NCBI GenBank assembly: GCA_017403825.1
Contig: JAFRDO010000056.1
Location: 1 to 64,000 of the forward strand
Length of the DNA: 64,000 nucleotides
Direction: 5' to 3'
From: Kiritimatiellia bacterium
GTDB taxonomy: Bacteria; Verrucomicrobiota; Kiritimatiellia; RFP12; UBA1067
Shown here: one piece after another, positions 42,208 to 50,434 of the stretch
Numbering within the stretch: position 1 is the first letter of the stretch
How the letters are laid out: each line of letters starts with the position of its first letter
Position numbers and translations under genes: made by a program
Notes under the pieces: model-generated
What the model was told of the DNA's origin: nothing
What the model saw: the letters and a program-made list of their open reading frames with translations, nothing else
The model's database searches: none

Positions 42208-43227
42208 ATGATGCCTCTTGCAGCGGGATACCAGCATTTCGCGGACGGCGCGCCGTTCGCTGAGATTGCGTTGCGGCATCCTTCTGTCCGAGAAGTCTAT
42301 TTCCCATGGGTTGACGAGCCTTCGGGTCGTCCCAAGCTCGGCTTCGAGGAGGAGGGCGATCCCGACGAGCTTGAGGCGGCTTTGCGTCGCGACCTGACGC
42401 GGCTGAGGAATGCTGGCGTCAAGCTTGACCTTCTCCTGAACGCCAACTGCTATGGCGGCGAGGCCATGAGCGTTGCGCTAAAGAGCCGCATCGTGGACAT
42501 CGTCGAAAAACTCGATTCGTGGGAGTGCCGTCCCGAGATATGCACGACGTCTTCTCCGTTCGTCGCGCACGTCCTCAAGGGGACATTCCCCGAAATCGAG
42601 GTGCGTGCCTCCGTGAACATGCGGCTTACGACGCTGCAGGCGTTTCGATATCTCGCGCAGCTTTTCGACTCGTATTATCTCGGCCGCGACGTGCAGCGCA
42701 ATCTCGACACGGTGAAGCTCTTTTCGGACTGGTGCCACGCGAACGGAAAGAAAATCTGCATACTTGCGAACTCAGGTTGCCTCAGGAACTGTCCGTGGCA
42801 GACGTATCATGACAACTTGATTGCGCATTCGGACGATGCGATGAAGGCGAAGAACGTGGATGGGTGGTGCCCCCACTTGTGCTGGACCATGTACAGAGAC
42901 TCCGCGAACTTTGCCGAGATACTGAAATCGACATGGATACGCCCCGAGGACCTGCACCGCTACGAAGGCCTTGTTGACGTCGTCAAGCTTGCTACGCGCC
43001 AGCATGCGAATCCCGACATGGTGATATCGGCATACGAGCGCGGCGCGTTCGAAGGGAATCTTCTGGACCTTTTCGAACCTGGATTCTCTCCGGCGTTCTT
43101 TCCGCAGTTTATCGACAACGCGGCGTTTCCTCCTGACTGGTTCGACCGAGCGTCGTCCTGTCCGCGCGAATGCACGCAGTGTGAATACTGTGAAAGCGTA
43201 TTGGCGAAGGTCCTGAAGTCCTTTTGA
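42208..43227 (+). CDS. Peptidase U32-like protein with two cysteine clusters
   Basis: A 339-residue cytoplasmic protein. The central part (AFRYLAQLFDSYYLGRDVQR, ICILANSGCLRNCPWQTYHD) follows the peptidase U32/UbiU-UbiV pattern, whose members often bind a 4Fe-4S cluster. Cysteines are arranged as C-x3-C (CLRNC), then C-x3-C (CPHLC). The C-terminal tail CPRECTQCEYC has C-x3-C-x2-C-x2-C. Two clusters are possible. U32 proteins act in rRNA or ubiquinone hydroxylation or as collagenases; none of these explains coupling to a glycosidase, which lies 4 bp upstream. Alternative ATGs are at 42208 and 42211. Function inferred only at family level. Confidence 0.6.
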   Translation: MMPLAAGYQHFADGAPFAEIALRHPSVREVYFPWVDEPSGRPKLGFEEEGDPDELEAALRRDLTRLRNAGVKLDLLLNANCYGGEAMSVALKSRIVDIVEKLDSWECRPEICTTSSPFVAHVLKGTFPEIEVRASVNMRLTTLQAFRYLAQLFDSYYLGRDVQRNLDTVKLFSDWCHANGKKICILANSGCLRNCPWQTYHDNLIAHSDDAMKAKNVDGWCPHLCWTMYRDSANFAEILKSTWIRPEDLHRYEGLVDVVKLATRQHANPDMVISAYERGAFEGNLLDLFEPGFSPAFFPQFIDNAAFPPDWFDRASSCPRECTQCEYCESVLAKVLKSF

Positions 43228-43297
43228 AAGTAGGCACTATGGTTGGATTTTTCGGGGACTAGTCCACATCGACGTCTTGTGATTGAGATGCCATCGG

Positions 43298-43334
43298 TGG
43301 ACGTGAAATATTTGATTGTGCGATTTCACGTCCA
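43298..43334. promoter_or_regulatory. Perfect 12-bp inverted repeat with a third copy downstream
   Basis: TGGACGTGAAAT and its exact complement are separated by 13 bp. A further GGACGTGAAAT copy lies at 43353. No T-run follows, so this is not a standard terminator. It may be an operator or RNA hairpin. It is the main content of the 257-bp gap at 43228-43484. Confidence 0.5.
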
Positions 43335-43484
43335 TACTGGATTAACTTTGAGGGACGTGAAATTGTGGTTTGAGTTATATGTCGGTTTGGCTGGCGGGCG
43401 ATGGCTTGTGTAGCGGGAGATTATGGAGGCGGCAGGGTGGTGGTTTTGGTTGGAATGAGCGCCTTCGGCTTTGTTGCTTGTCTG

Positions 43485-44687
43485 TTATATGTCGGGTTGG
43501 CGGGTGGTGTGGCCGAAGTGGCGCTTGTACATCTGGTAGAGCTGCTTGGCGGAGGCGAAGTGCATTGCCTTGACGATGTTGCTCACGCTTTCGCCGTGGC
43601 GAATCCGCCGCTGGACTTCGTTCAGCCGCGCGTTGCTGATGGCCTTGTGTATCGTCGTGTGCGAGACTTGCGAGAAGCGCAGCTCCGCCAGTCGCCGCGA
43701 GCAACCAAGGTGGGCAATGACGTCGCTTGGCGTGAGGTCTTTCGTGCAGTTTGCGGAGATAAACTCAAGCGCGATGTTCACAAGGTGCGTAGCGGGCACC
43801 GATCGCGCCGTCGATTCGCCGGCGAACACGTCCTTTGCCGGTATGAGGACTTCGTGCGGACGGCCTTTCCATTTTGGATGCTTGAAGAGGAAGTCCAGTT
43901 CCTTAACGACCTGCCGCCCCATCATCCGCAAGTTCGGGATGACACTTGATATGCTCATGCCGCACTTGGCATGCTGCGAGATGTCATAGTCCACGCCAAT
44001 GACTGAAACCTGCGAGGGGACGGGAATGCATTCTGCTTTGCAGGCGTTGATGACGTCCGCCGCGCACATGTCGGATGCGGCCATGACGGCGGCGGGCTTT
44101 GGCAGGGCGCGTATCCATGTCCTTAGCTGCTCGAAGAAGTCTTTTGGCGAGAGCGGCGCAGGACTGGTCTTGTCTGGGAACACGGATGTTTCGCAGCCGC
44201 CGTCGCGCTTCATGGTCTGGCGGAAGGCCATCATGCGTTCGATTGAATAGAACAGGAAGTCCTTGGGAAGGTACTGATCGTCTCTCTCGTGGACGAATCC
44301 GGCCGATTTGTAGTCGCCGCGTTCAATGAGGTGCTTGGCTGCACGGCGTCCGATGTCTGCATTGTCGGTCCAGACATTTGCGATTGCATTGCAGCGGGCG
44401 GATAGCCGTCGGTCGGTTATATTGGCGAGAACCGTCGGGATTCGCGATTTGACTACTTTCTCCATCACCTCGTCGGTTCCTGGCATCGACAGTATGAAAC
44501 CGTCGTATGTCTTGCCGAATTCATTCACAAGTTCCTTGCTTGTGAAGTATGTTCCGGGACGGACGGCACTCAGAGCCCAATGGCTCGTATTGGACATTTC
44601 ATCAAGGATGCCGGAGAAAAGTTCCCGCCCTGTACACGTGTCCAGTGAGCACACAGCCAAGACGCTGCATCGATCTTTGAAGTTCAT
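43485..44687 (-). CDS. XylR-type transcriptional regulator (periplasmic-binding sensor plus AraC HTH)
   Basis: A 400-residue regulator starting at the ATG at 44687. Residues 5-280 form a LacI/periplasmic-binding-protein-like sugar sensor (VLAVCSLDTCTGRELFSGIL, VSVIGVDYDISQHAKCGMS). The last 100 residues are an AraC-type HTH domain (LTPSDVIAHLGCSRRLAELR, VSNIVKAMHFASAKQLYQMY). This order is that of the xylose regulator XylR, so it should activate genes on binding a pentose or related sugar. It diverges from the three-repeat secreted protein gene, with three TTGCG direct repeats in between. A TATACT box ends 7 bp before its ATG. Confidence 0.85.
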   Translation of the reverse strand: MNFKDRCSVLAVCSLDTCTGRELFSGILDEMSNTSHWALSAVRPGTYFTSKELVNEFGKTYDGFILSMPGTDEVMEKVVKSRIPTVLANITDRRLSARCNAIANVWTDNADIGRRAAKHLIERGDYKSAGFVHERDDQYLPKDFLFYSIERMMAFRQTMKRDGGCETSVFPDKTSPAPLSPKDFFEQLRTWIRALPKPAAVMAASDMCAADVINACKAECIPVPSQVSVIGVDYDISQHAKCGMSISSVIPNLRMMGRQVVKELDFLFKHPKWKGRPHEVLIPAKDVFAGESTARSVPATHLVNIALEFISANCTKDLTPSDVIAHLGCSRRLAELRFSQVSHTTIHKAISNARLNEVQRRIRHGESVSNIVKAMHFASAKQLYQMYKRHFGHTTRQPDI

Positions 44688-44694
44688 GGCGCAT

Positions 44695-44700
44695 AGTATA
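44695..44700 (-). promoter_or_regulatory. -10 box for the XylR-type regulator, leaderless arrangement
   Basis: TATACT on the minus strand, 7 bp before the ATG at 44687. There is no Shine-Dalgarno site. Confidence 0.5.
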
Positions 44701-44707
44701 TCATATG

Positions 44708-44768
44708 TTGCGTAAAATGGGATATTCGTCTTGCGCAAAATAGGGTTTTATGCCTTGCGTTCAGAATA
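44708..44768. promoter_or_regulatory. Three direct repeats TTGCG(Y) at 23-24 bp spacing
   Basis: TTGCGTAAAATGGG at 44708, TTGCGCAAAATAGG at 44731 and TTGCGTTCAGAATA at 44755. They are in phase at about two helical turns. This is the usual layout of AraC/XylR half-sites and lies between the regulator and its divergent neighbour. Confidence 0.55.
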
Positions 44769-44850
44769 ACGCATTTGATAAGATTGCCACCATCTATGGC
44801 TTAAATATCGGCATTTCCGTAATTCCTTAGAAACGAAAGTGAAAAAGAAA

Positions 44851-47403
44851 ATGAACAAACTGTTGACAATCTGTACGGCGGCTTCGCTGATCGCGCCACT
44901 TGCGTACGGCGAGGTCATCTACGAGAATGACTTCTCGACGCGTACGAGCGTTGGCGCCATTCCGACAACCGATTGGTACGAAATGCCCTATCATGTTGGG
45001 CAGCTTGCTCGCTACTATGATGATAGCAGCTGGATAGGTCCTTCGACCCCGTATGAAGCAAGTGACAAAATTCAGGATGGCTGGGCGCTCGCAAAAATCA
45101 CCGCTAGCGGTGATTGGAGTTTCGTAATGGCGGAACCGTTTGTGGAGATAAACAGCGTTGAGCAAGTGCCGGAAGGCGATGCTACGAATCCGTTCATGAC
45201 GACATATGGCGCACCCTACACACGCAGGACCATGGCCACGCATCCGCTTTTCAATGAGTTTTCCAATGGCGTCTTGCGCATTTCAGTGGACATGCGCGCG
45301 CCAACCGAATCCGGCAAATTCGCATCTGTTCGCCTACTGCCGCTTTGCAGGACGGATATGAACAGCCTCAATTGGGGCGGCACGTCATACTCTGCGCCAG
45401 CCGGGTTCGGCGTCCAATGGGTTGACGGGTACGGTGGTTCCATTCCTCTTCTCTTGTTTGGAGATGGAACGACGACAGGTGGGGATGGCGACTACATCTC
45501 CGGCGACATATTGGGGCGGAATTGGTGCCGTTTTGTGGCGGAAATCGATCTTGACGCAAAGACCGTTTCATGCTCAGCTAGCAATCTCGGGGTAGGCAAT
45601 CCAACTTTCGATACGGTGGGCACGCATGTCGGCTCGTTAACAGGCAAGAGGTTCTATCGCCCTGTTACATCTGAGAGTGGTCCGATTACCGGTCTTGGCT
45701 TGGAATTCTGGAATACTTTAGCCGACTACGGTGCTGTTAACGACGCCGTCTGCGTTGACAACATTTCCGTTGCATGGAAGGCTCCAGGCACGGACACGTT
45801 CCAGAGTTGCTACGAAAACGACTTTGCCGTCCGTAGATACCGTACACTGACGCCACCCGGCGTGGCGACAGGCTCTTACGATGGTTCGGCTGTCGCGTAT
45901 GACACCTTCAAATCCTACATTCAGGGTACGAAGATCGTCCCTGATTCAAACACCGATCTTAAGGACATAGAGCCGCAGCCGCTCGGCATCGACAACTGGC
46001 GGCGCATAAACGACTGGGGGACAGGCGGTGCGCATGTAATCGATTTTGGCGACTCAAACTTTGGCAATGTGCTCAGACTGTCTGGACCCGAATTCGTCTG
46101 CGTGTCGCAACCCCTTGGTCAAAACATCACAAGCGGCAAGGTCAAAATGTCCGCCGACGTGCGTCTCCCCGATCAGTGGCATTGGGACGTGGCGCGTTTG
46201 GCGATAGTTGACATGGGCGCAGAATCCTTTGCGTCCACGCTTTACTACGACTTCGCCAACAATCGTGTTGGTTCTGTCGGCGTGGGCGGCAATTCGAACA
46301 CAGAATTCCTTCCATGCTACAACACGAGCGCAGGAACACAATATGGCAGCGTCGATTGCACGCCTAGCAATTGGTATCGTCTTGTGCGGATTGCCGACAT
46401 CGACGCGCAGACGTACGACTACGCACTCTACCACATAGTTGATGGCGTGACCGAGGCGACGCCGGTCTTTTCGGTGAGCGGCCAGCCGTTTAGCAAGGAA
46501 GTCCGCTCCATCGGCGCGTTTGCACTGCTTGGCTATGCGCCCGGGACAACGACCGACACTGCGATTCTCTTCGACAACATCAAGATATGGAAGGGCGCGG
46601 CCACGGCGCAGGAAACGCTCGTCTATTCCAACGACTTCGCCACGCGGCAGCGTTTGGTGGATGTCGCTCGGACGGACGTGGCACCGATCATCGACCGCAT
46701 CGACAGCGGTGTGGATGGCTGGGTACGGCGCAACAACGGCACGGCTGGCGCATTCGTCCAGGCGGCGGCGAATCCAGCACTCGCCGTCGTCGATCCTGAC
46801 TCACACGCCTATGTGTTTCATCCGTTTGGCAAGACTGTCACCGGTGGCATTCTGCGGTTTCGCGTGGACGTACGCCCGCCTGCTCGCTGGCAATGGGACG
46901 TGTATCAGGGCGCAGGCGTCATTCTTGGCGATGACGTGTTTCTTCAGGGTAACAGAAACGGATCGGATTCGTTTATCACACATGCCTGCGTCGAGTTCGG
47001 TATGGAAAGCGCGGCAAAGATGGCTGATGCATGCGGCCTGTATGTCGGCGCGGTTCCATATCTAAGGTCTGGAAATGCAAATCAGACTGGCGAGGCGCTT
47101 GACACGACGCACTGGTATCGGTTCTGCGTGTCGGCTCCGCTTGATGCGGCAACATATTCCGTGAAGCTCTACGATATGGGCACGACCCATCCCGGGGCGA
47201 CATCCCGCAACGGTACGCTTGTTGAGGAGTTTACCAATCTCGCCTATAGGAATGGTAGGCCAGTCAAAGGCATTTCAGGCTTTGCATTGTCTGGTTTTGG
47301 TGCGCCGGGATATTCTGCATGGAATGCGGAGGATCCAGACGCGCTGCTGTTCGACAACATCAAAGTCGAAATCGCTCCAGGCATGATGATTATCCTCCGT
47401 TAA
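44851..47403 (+). CDS. Secreted protein of three repeated beta-sandwich domains with C-terminal hydrophobic-Arg tail
   Basis: An 850-residue exported protein; the ATG at 44851 is chosen, and a GTG at 44839 is possible. The signal peptide is followed by three repeats, each opening with a YENDFSTR-like block: VIYENDFSTRTS, QSCYENDFAVRRYR and LVYSNDFATRQR. Each has LamG/carbohydrate-binding features (ISVDMRAP, VKMSADVRLPDQWHWDVARL, LRFRVDVRPPARWQWDVYQG) and ends near LFDNIKIW or LFDNIKVE. The protein ends APGMMIILR. No catalytic residues were recognised. It probably binds glycans at the cell surface. It is divergent from the XylR-type regulator and likely under its control. Confidence 0.65.
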   Translation: MNKLLTICTAASLIAPLAYGEVIYENDFSTRTSVGAIPTTDWYEMPYHVGQLARYYDDSSWIGPSTPYEASDKIQDGWALAKITASGDWSFVMAEPFVEINSVEQVPEGDATNPFMTTYGAPYTRRTMATHPLFNEFSNGVLRISVDMRAPTESGKFASVRLLPLCRTDMNSLNWGGTSYSAPAGFGVQWVDGYGGSIPLLLFGDGTTTGGDGDYISGDILGRNWCRFVAEIDLDAKTVSCSASNLGVGNPTFDTVGTHVGSLTGKRFYRPVTSESGPITGLGLEFWNTLADYGAVNDAVCVDNISVAWKAPGTDTFQSCYENDFAVRRYRTLTPPGVATGSYDGSAVAYDTFKSYIQGTKIVPDSNTDLKDIEPQPLGIDNWRRINDWGTGGAHVIDFGDSNFGNVLRLSGPEFVCVSQPLGQNITSGKVKMSADVRLPDQWHWDVARLAIVDMGAESFASTLYYDFANNRVGSVGVGGNSNTEFLPCYNTSAGTQYGSVDCTPSNWYRLVRIADIDAQTYDYALYHIVDGVTEATPVFSVSGQPFSKEVRSIGAFALLGYAPGTTTDTAILFDNIKIWKGAATAQETLVYSNDFATRQRLVDVARTDVAPIIDRIDSGVDGWVRRNNGTAGAFVQAAANPALAVVDPDSHAYVFHPFGKTVTGGILRFRVDVRPPARWQWDVYQGAGVILGDDVFLQGNRNGSDSFITHACVEFGMESAAKMADACGLYVGAVPYLRSGNANQTGEALDTTHWYRFCVSAPLDAATYSVKLYDMGTTHPGATSRNGTLVEEFTNLAYRNGRPVKGISGFALSGFGAPGYSAWNAEDPDALLFDNIKVEIAPGMMIILR

Positions 47404-47430
47404 GTTGACTAGCACAATCTCGATTTTTGG

Positions 47431-47436
47431 TATAAT
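47431..47436 (+). promoter_or_regulatory. -10 box for the GH39-like gene
   Basis: TATAAT, 30 bp before the ATG at 47467. A small inverted repeat (TTCCC/GGGAA, 47445-47461) lies between it and the start and includes the ribosome-binding site. Confidence 0.45.
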
Positions 47437-47466
47437 TATGCCGTTCCCGATGCTGGGGAAGGGAAA

Positions 47467-49008
47467 ATGATGAATAAGATAATTGTGTTGTCGGGCTGCG
47501 TCGCCATGGTTTCACTTGGCGCGTTGTATGCCGCCGAGCCTATGGCAACGGCGGAAATCTCGGTCGATGTCGGCACTGTGCTGGGGCCGGTGAAGCCGAT
47601 GCATGCCGTGAACAACGGGCCAAGCGTCACAAAGCCCGGCGGAGACCAGAAGCGTGGCAACTTCGAGACGTACCGCGCCGCTCGCATCCCGTTCGCCCGC
47701 ACTCACGACGCCAACTACTGCTCAAGCTATGGTGGGCCGCACATCGTGGACATCGACGCGATCTTCCCCGATTTCGATGCGGACGAGAACGATCCTAAGA
47801 GCTACGATTTCGTCTGCACCGACCACTATCTCGACACGATTCGCCGCGCGGGGACGGCGGTGTTCTTCCGGCTCGGGCAGAAGATAGAGCACGGTCCGAA
47901 GAAGTACGGAGTTCTGCCTCCGAAGGACTACGCGAAGTGGGCGCGCATTTGCGAGCACGTGATCCGCCACTACAACGAGGGCTGGGCGTGGGGCGCGGAC
48001 GAGGCGTACACGACCGTCAACGTCGCCTGGTCCAACCAGTTCAACATCGTGTACTGGGAAATCTGGAACGAACCAGACCTTGACGTTGCCGATGTGGGGC
48101 TGCCGAAGAACCCGCGCTGCTGGGGCGGCACCGTGACGAACTTCTTCGAGTTCTACGAGACGGCGGCGAAGCACTTGAAAGGGATGTTCCCGCATCTCAA
48201 GATCGGCGGTCCCGCGCTCTGCGGACGCGAGGACTGGGGCGCACGGTTCCTCGCATACTGCCGCGACAACAAGGTGCCGCTGGACTTTTTCTCGTGGCAC
48301 GTGTATGCCGTAGATTCGCGCAGGCTGTCCGAGAAAGCCGTGCGCATACGCAAGATGATGGACGATGCCGGATTCGGGAAGGCGGAGTCCATATTGAACG
48401 AGTGGAACTACGTAAAAGGGTGGGGTGACGATTTCGTGCATTCCCTTGAGGTGGAGGCGGGGCGCTTCAACCAGAAGGGCGCGGCGTTCATCGCTGCGGC
48501 GATGGTGGACTGCCAGTCCGTGCCGCTCGACATGCTGATGTTCTACGATGCACGGCTTGGCTGCAGCATGAACAACCTGTTTGACGCCACGACGTATTGG
48601 CCGCTGAAGGGATACTATCCGTTCTATGCCTGGTCGAAGATGGTGGATCGCGGCAGTCAGGTTTCCGCTGTCGTGAAGGAAGGGCGCGGCGTAAAGTCGG
48701 ACGCGGCGACAGGCGTTGTATTCCCGGCGGCGACGAAGGAGAAGTCCGATGGACAGTTCCGCGCAGCTGCGGCGAAGGGCGAGGGCGACTCCTTGGCGGT
48801 GTTTGTGGTGCGCTATGCGGCAAGCAATGATGTTACGGACACCGGCACTGTCGTTCTACGTGTTCCCGGTCGTTCGCTTGCAAAGGCGCGTTGTCACATT
48901 ACAGATGCCGTTCGCACCTATACGGAGGTGCCGTTGATCCATCAGCCGGACGGCTCGGCGATGTTTTCGCTGATGCCAGATTCGTTTGCGTTGATTGAGC
49001 TGGACTGA
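47467..49008 (+). CDS. GH39-like beta-xylosidase
   Basis: A 513-residue exported protein with a signal peptide (KIIVLSGCVAMVSLGALYAA). The TIM barrel shows Glu202 in WEIWNEPD, the clan-A acid/base, and Glu312 in ILNEWN, the likely nucleophile. The sequence in between (YETAAKHLKGMFPHLKIGGP, DFFSWHVYA) matches GH39-type enzymes. A C-terminal beta domain follows. The family includes beta-xylosidases and alpha-L-iduronidases; xylosidase is guessed from the XylR-type regulator upstream. ATG pairs at 47467 and 47470 follow GGGAAGGG. It is the last gene of the glycan island before the housekeeping block. Confidence 0.8.
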   Translation: MMNKIIVLSGCVAMVSLGALYAAEPMATAEISVDVGTVLGPVKPMHAVNNGPSVTKPGGDQKRGNFETYRAARIPFARTHDANYCSSYGGPHIVDIDAIFPDFDADENDPKSYDFVCTDHYLDTIRRAGTAVFFRLGQKIEHGPKKYGVLPPKDYAKWARICEHVIRHYNEGWAWGADEAYTTVNVAWSNQFNIVYWEIWNEPDLDVADVGLPKNPRCWGGTVTNFFEFYETAAKHLKGMFPHLKIGGPALCGREDWGARFLAYCRDNKVPLDFFSWHVYAVDSRRLSEKAVRIRKMMDDAGFGKAESILNEWNYVKGWGDDFVHSLEVEAGRFNQKGAAFIAAAMVDCQSVPLDMLMFYDARLGCSMNNLFDATTYWPLKGYYPFYAWSKMVDRGSQVSAVVKEGRGVKSDAATGVVFPAATKEKSDGQFRAAAAKGEGDSLAVFVVRYAASNDVTDTGTVVLRVPGRSLAKARCHITDAVRTYTEVPLIHQPDGSAMFSLMPDSFALIELD

Positions 49009-49028
49009 CGGGACCGTCGCGTCGCGAA

Positions 49029-49057
49029 TTGCGGTGCTGACGTCGCTGTGCTATAAT
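49029..49057 (+). promoter_or_regulatory. der promoter, leaderless arrangement
   Basis: TTGCGG, a 17-bp spacer and TATAAT ending 8 bp before the ATG at 49066. Transcription would start at the start codon. No Shine-Dalgarno site is present. Confidence 0.65.
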
Positions 49058-49065
49058 ACGCGGCG

Positions 49066-50433
49066 ATGAACGTGGTTTCGCTAGTCGGGCGCCCGAACAC
49101 GGGCAAGAGCGCGCTTTTCAACCGCCTCGTGCGCAAGCGCGTGGCGATCGTATTCGACCAGCCCGGCGTCACGCGCGACCGCGTCACGCGCGAGGTGGAG
49201 CTGGGCGGGCGGCGCCTGATGCTCGTGGACACCGGCGGCATAGCCTTCGACCGGCGCGTCACCGGCGACCCGCTCGACGAGGAGACCCGCAGCCAGGCTG
49301 CGCTGGCTGTCGAGGATTCCGCCGTCTGCGTGGTTGTCGTAGACGCCCGCGCCGGCGTGACGCCGCTTGACGCAGAGGTGATCTCAAGGGTGAGGGCGTC
49401 GGGTGTGCCGTGCCTCATCGCGGCCAACAAGTGCGATACTTCGTCCGACGACGTGCGCACCGCGGAGTTCGCGGACTTCGGGCTTCCCGTGTTTGCCGTT
49501 TCCGCCGAACACGGGCGGGGCGTCGAGGAGCTTGTGAGGCAGGTCGTTTCGCGCCTGCCGCCCGCCGAGGCGGACGAGTCGGCGGCGCGGCCTCTCCGCG
49601 TGGCGGTCGTCGGGCGCCCGAACGTCGGCAAGTCGTCTTACGTCAACCGCCTGCTCAACGCGCCGCGCGTCATCGTCAGCGAAATCGCCGGCACCACGCG
49701 CGACGCGGTCGAGGTTCCGTTCACGATCGGCTCCGGACCCGAGGCGCGGCACTACATGCTCGTCGACACGGCCGGCATGAAGCCGCACACGAAGATGTCG
49801 AAGACTTCGGTGGACAACTTCTCCCTCTTCCGCAGCGAGCAGGCGATAGAGGAGGCCGACGTCGTGCTGCTGCTCATAGACGCGCAGATGGGCCCGACCA
49901 TGCAGGACAAGCGGATAGCCGGCAAGATTCTCGCGGCGAATCGCGCCTGTGTCGTCCTCTGCCAGAAGTGGGACCTCGCGCAGGCTGACGGCATAACGGA
50001 GACGAAGGCCCTGCCGGCTCTGCGCCAGATGATGCCGTTCCTGAACTTCGCGCCGGTGGTATTCTGCTCCAACACGTCCGGCTACAACATACGCCGCACC
50101 GTCGACGCCATCGACCGCGCGGCGGCCAGCGCGTCGGAGCGCCTGCCGACAGGAATGCTTAACCGTGTCATCGAGACGGCGACGAAGAAGACGCTCGCGC
50201 CGATGATACGCGGCAAGCGGCTGAAGGTCTACTACGGGCTTCAGGTGTCGATGAACCCGCAGACGATCCGCCTGTTCGTAAACGATCCCAAGCTTGTGAC
50301 GCCCGCCTACCTCTCGTTCATCGAGAAGAACATTCGCGCACGGTTCGGCCTCGAGGGCGCGCCGCTGCGAATCTTTCTCAAGGCGCGCCCCAGGAAGGGG
50401 CTCCCGTCGGAAGGCGGCAAGGAAGGCAAGTAG
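49066..50433 (+). CDS. der: Ribosome biogenesis GTPase Der (EngA)
   Basis: A 455-residue protein with two consecutive GTPase domains and a KH-like C-terminal domain, needed for 50S subunit maturation. The first G1 motif is GRPNTGKS (residues 6-13) with DTGG and NKCD. The second is GRPNVGKS (about residue 183) with DTAG. In the second domain the NKxD motif reads QKWD (in CQKWDLAQ), an unusual Asn to Gln change at a guanine-contacting position. Length and layout are otherwise normal. The message is probably leaderless. It is convergent with the HydB-like gene, with one base between stops. Confidence 0.95.
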   Translation: MNVVSLVGRPNTGKSALFNRLVRKRVAIVFDQPGVTRDRVTREVELGGRRLMLVDTGGIAFDRRVTGDPLDEETRSQAALAVEDSAVCVVVVDARAGVTPLDAEVISRVRASGVPCLIAANKCDTSSDDVRTAEFADFGLPVFAVSAEHGRGVEELVRQVVSRLPPAEADESAARPLRVAVVGRPNVGKSSYVNRLLNAPRVIVSEIAGTTRDAVEVPFTIGSGPEARHYMLVDTAGMKPHTKMSKTSVDNFSLFRSEQAIEEADVVLLLIDAQMGPTMQDKRIAGKILAANRACVVLCQKWDLAQADGITETKALPALRQMMPFLNFAPVVFCSNTSGYNIRRTVDAIDRAAASASERLPTGMLNRVIETATKKTLAPMIRGKRLKVYYGLQVSMNPQTIRLFVNDPKLVTPAYLSFIEKNIRARFGLEGAPLRIFLKARPRKGLPSEGGKEGK

Positions 50434-50434
50434 G

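Noticed and set aside
43149-43190. C-x3-C-x2-C in the U32-like protein as a radical SAM motif
   Set aside because: It is at the extreme C-terminus, after the fold, whereas radical SAM motifs lie near the start of their barrel.
43375-43704. Separate small gene on the minus strand at the 3' end of the XylR-type regulator
   Set aside because: It is out of frame with the regulator, Pro/Arg/His-rich, and overlaps its HTH domain.
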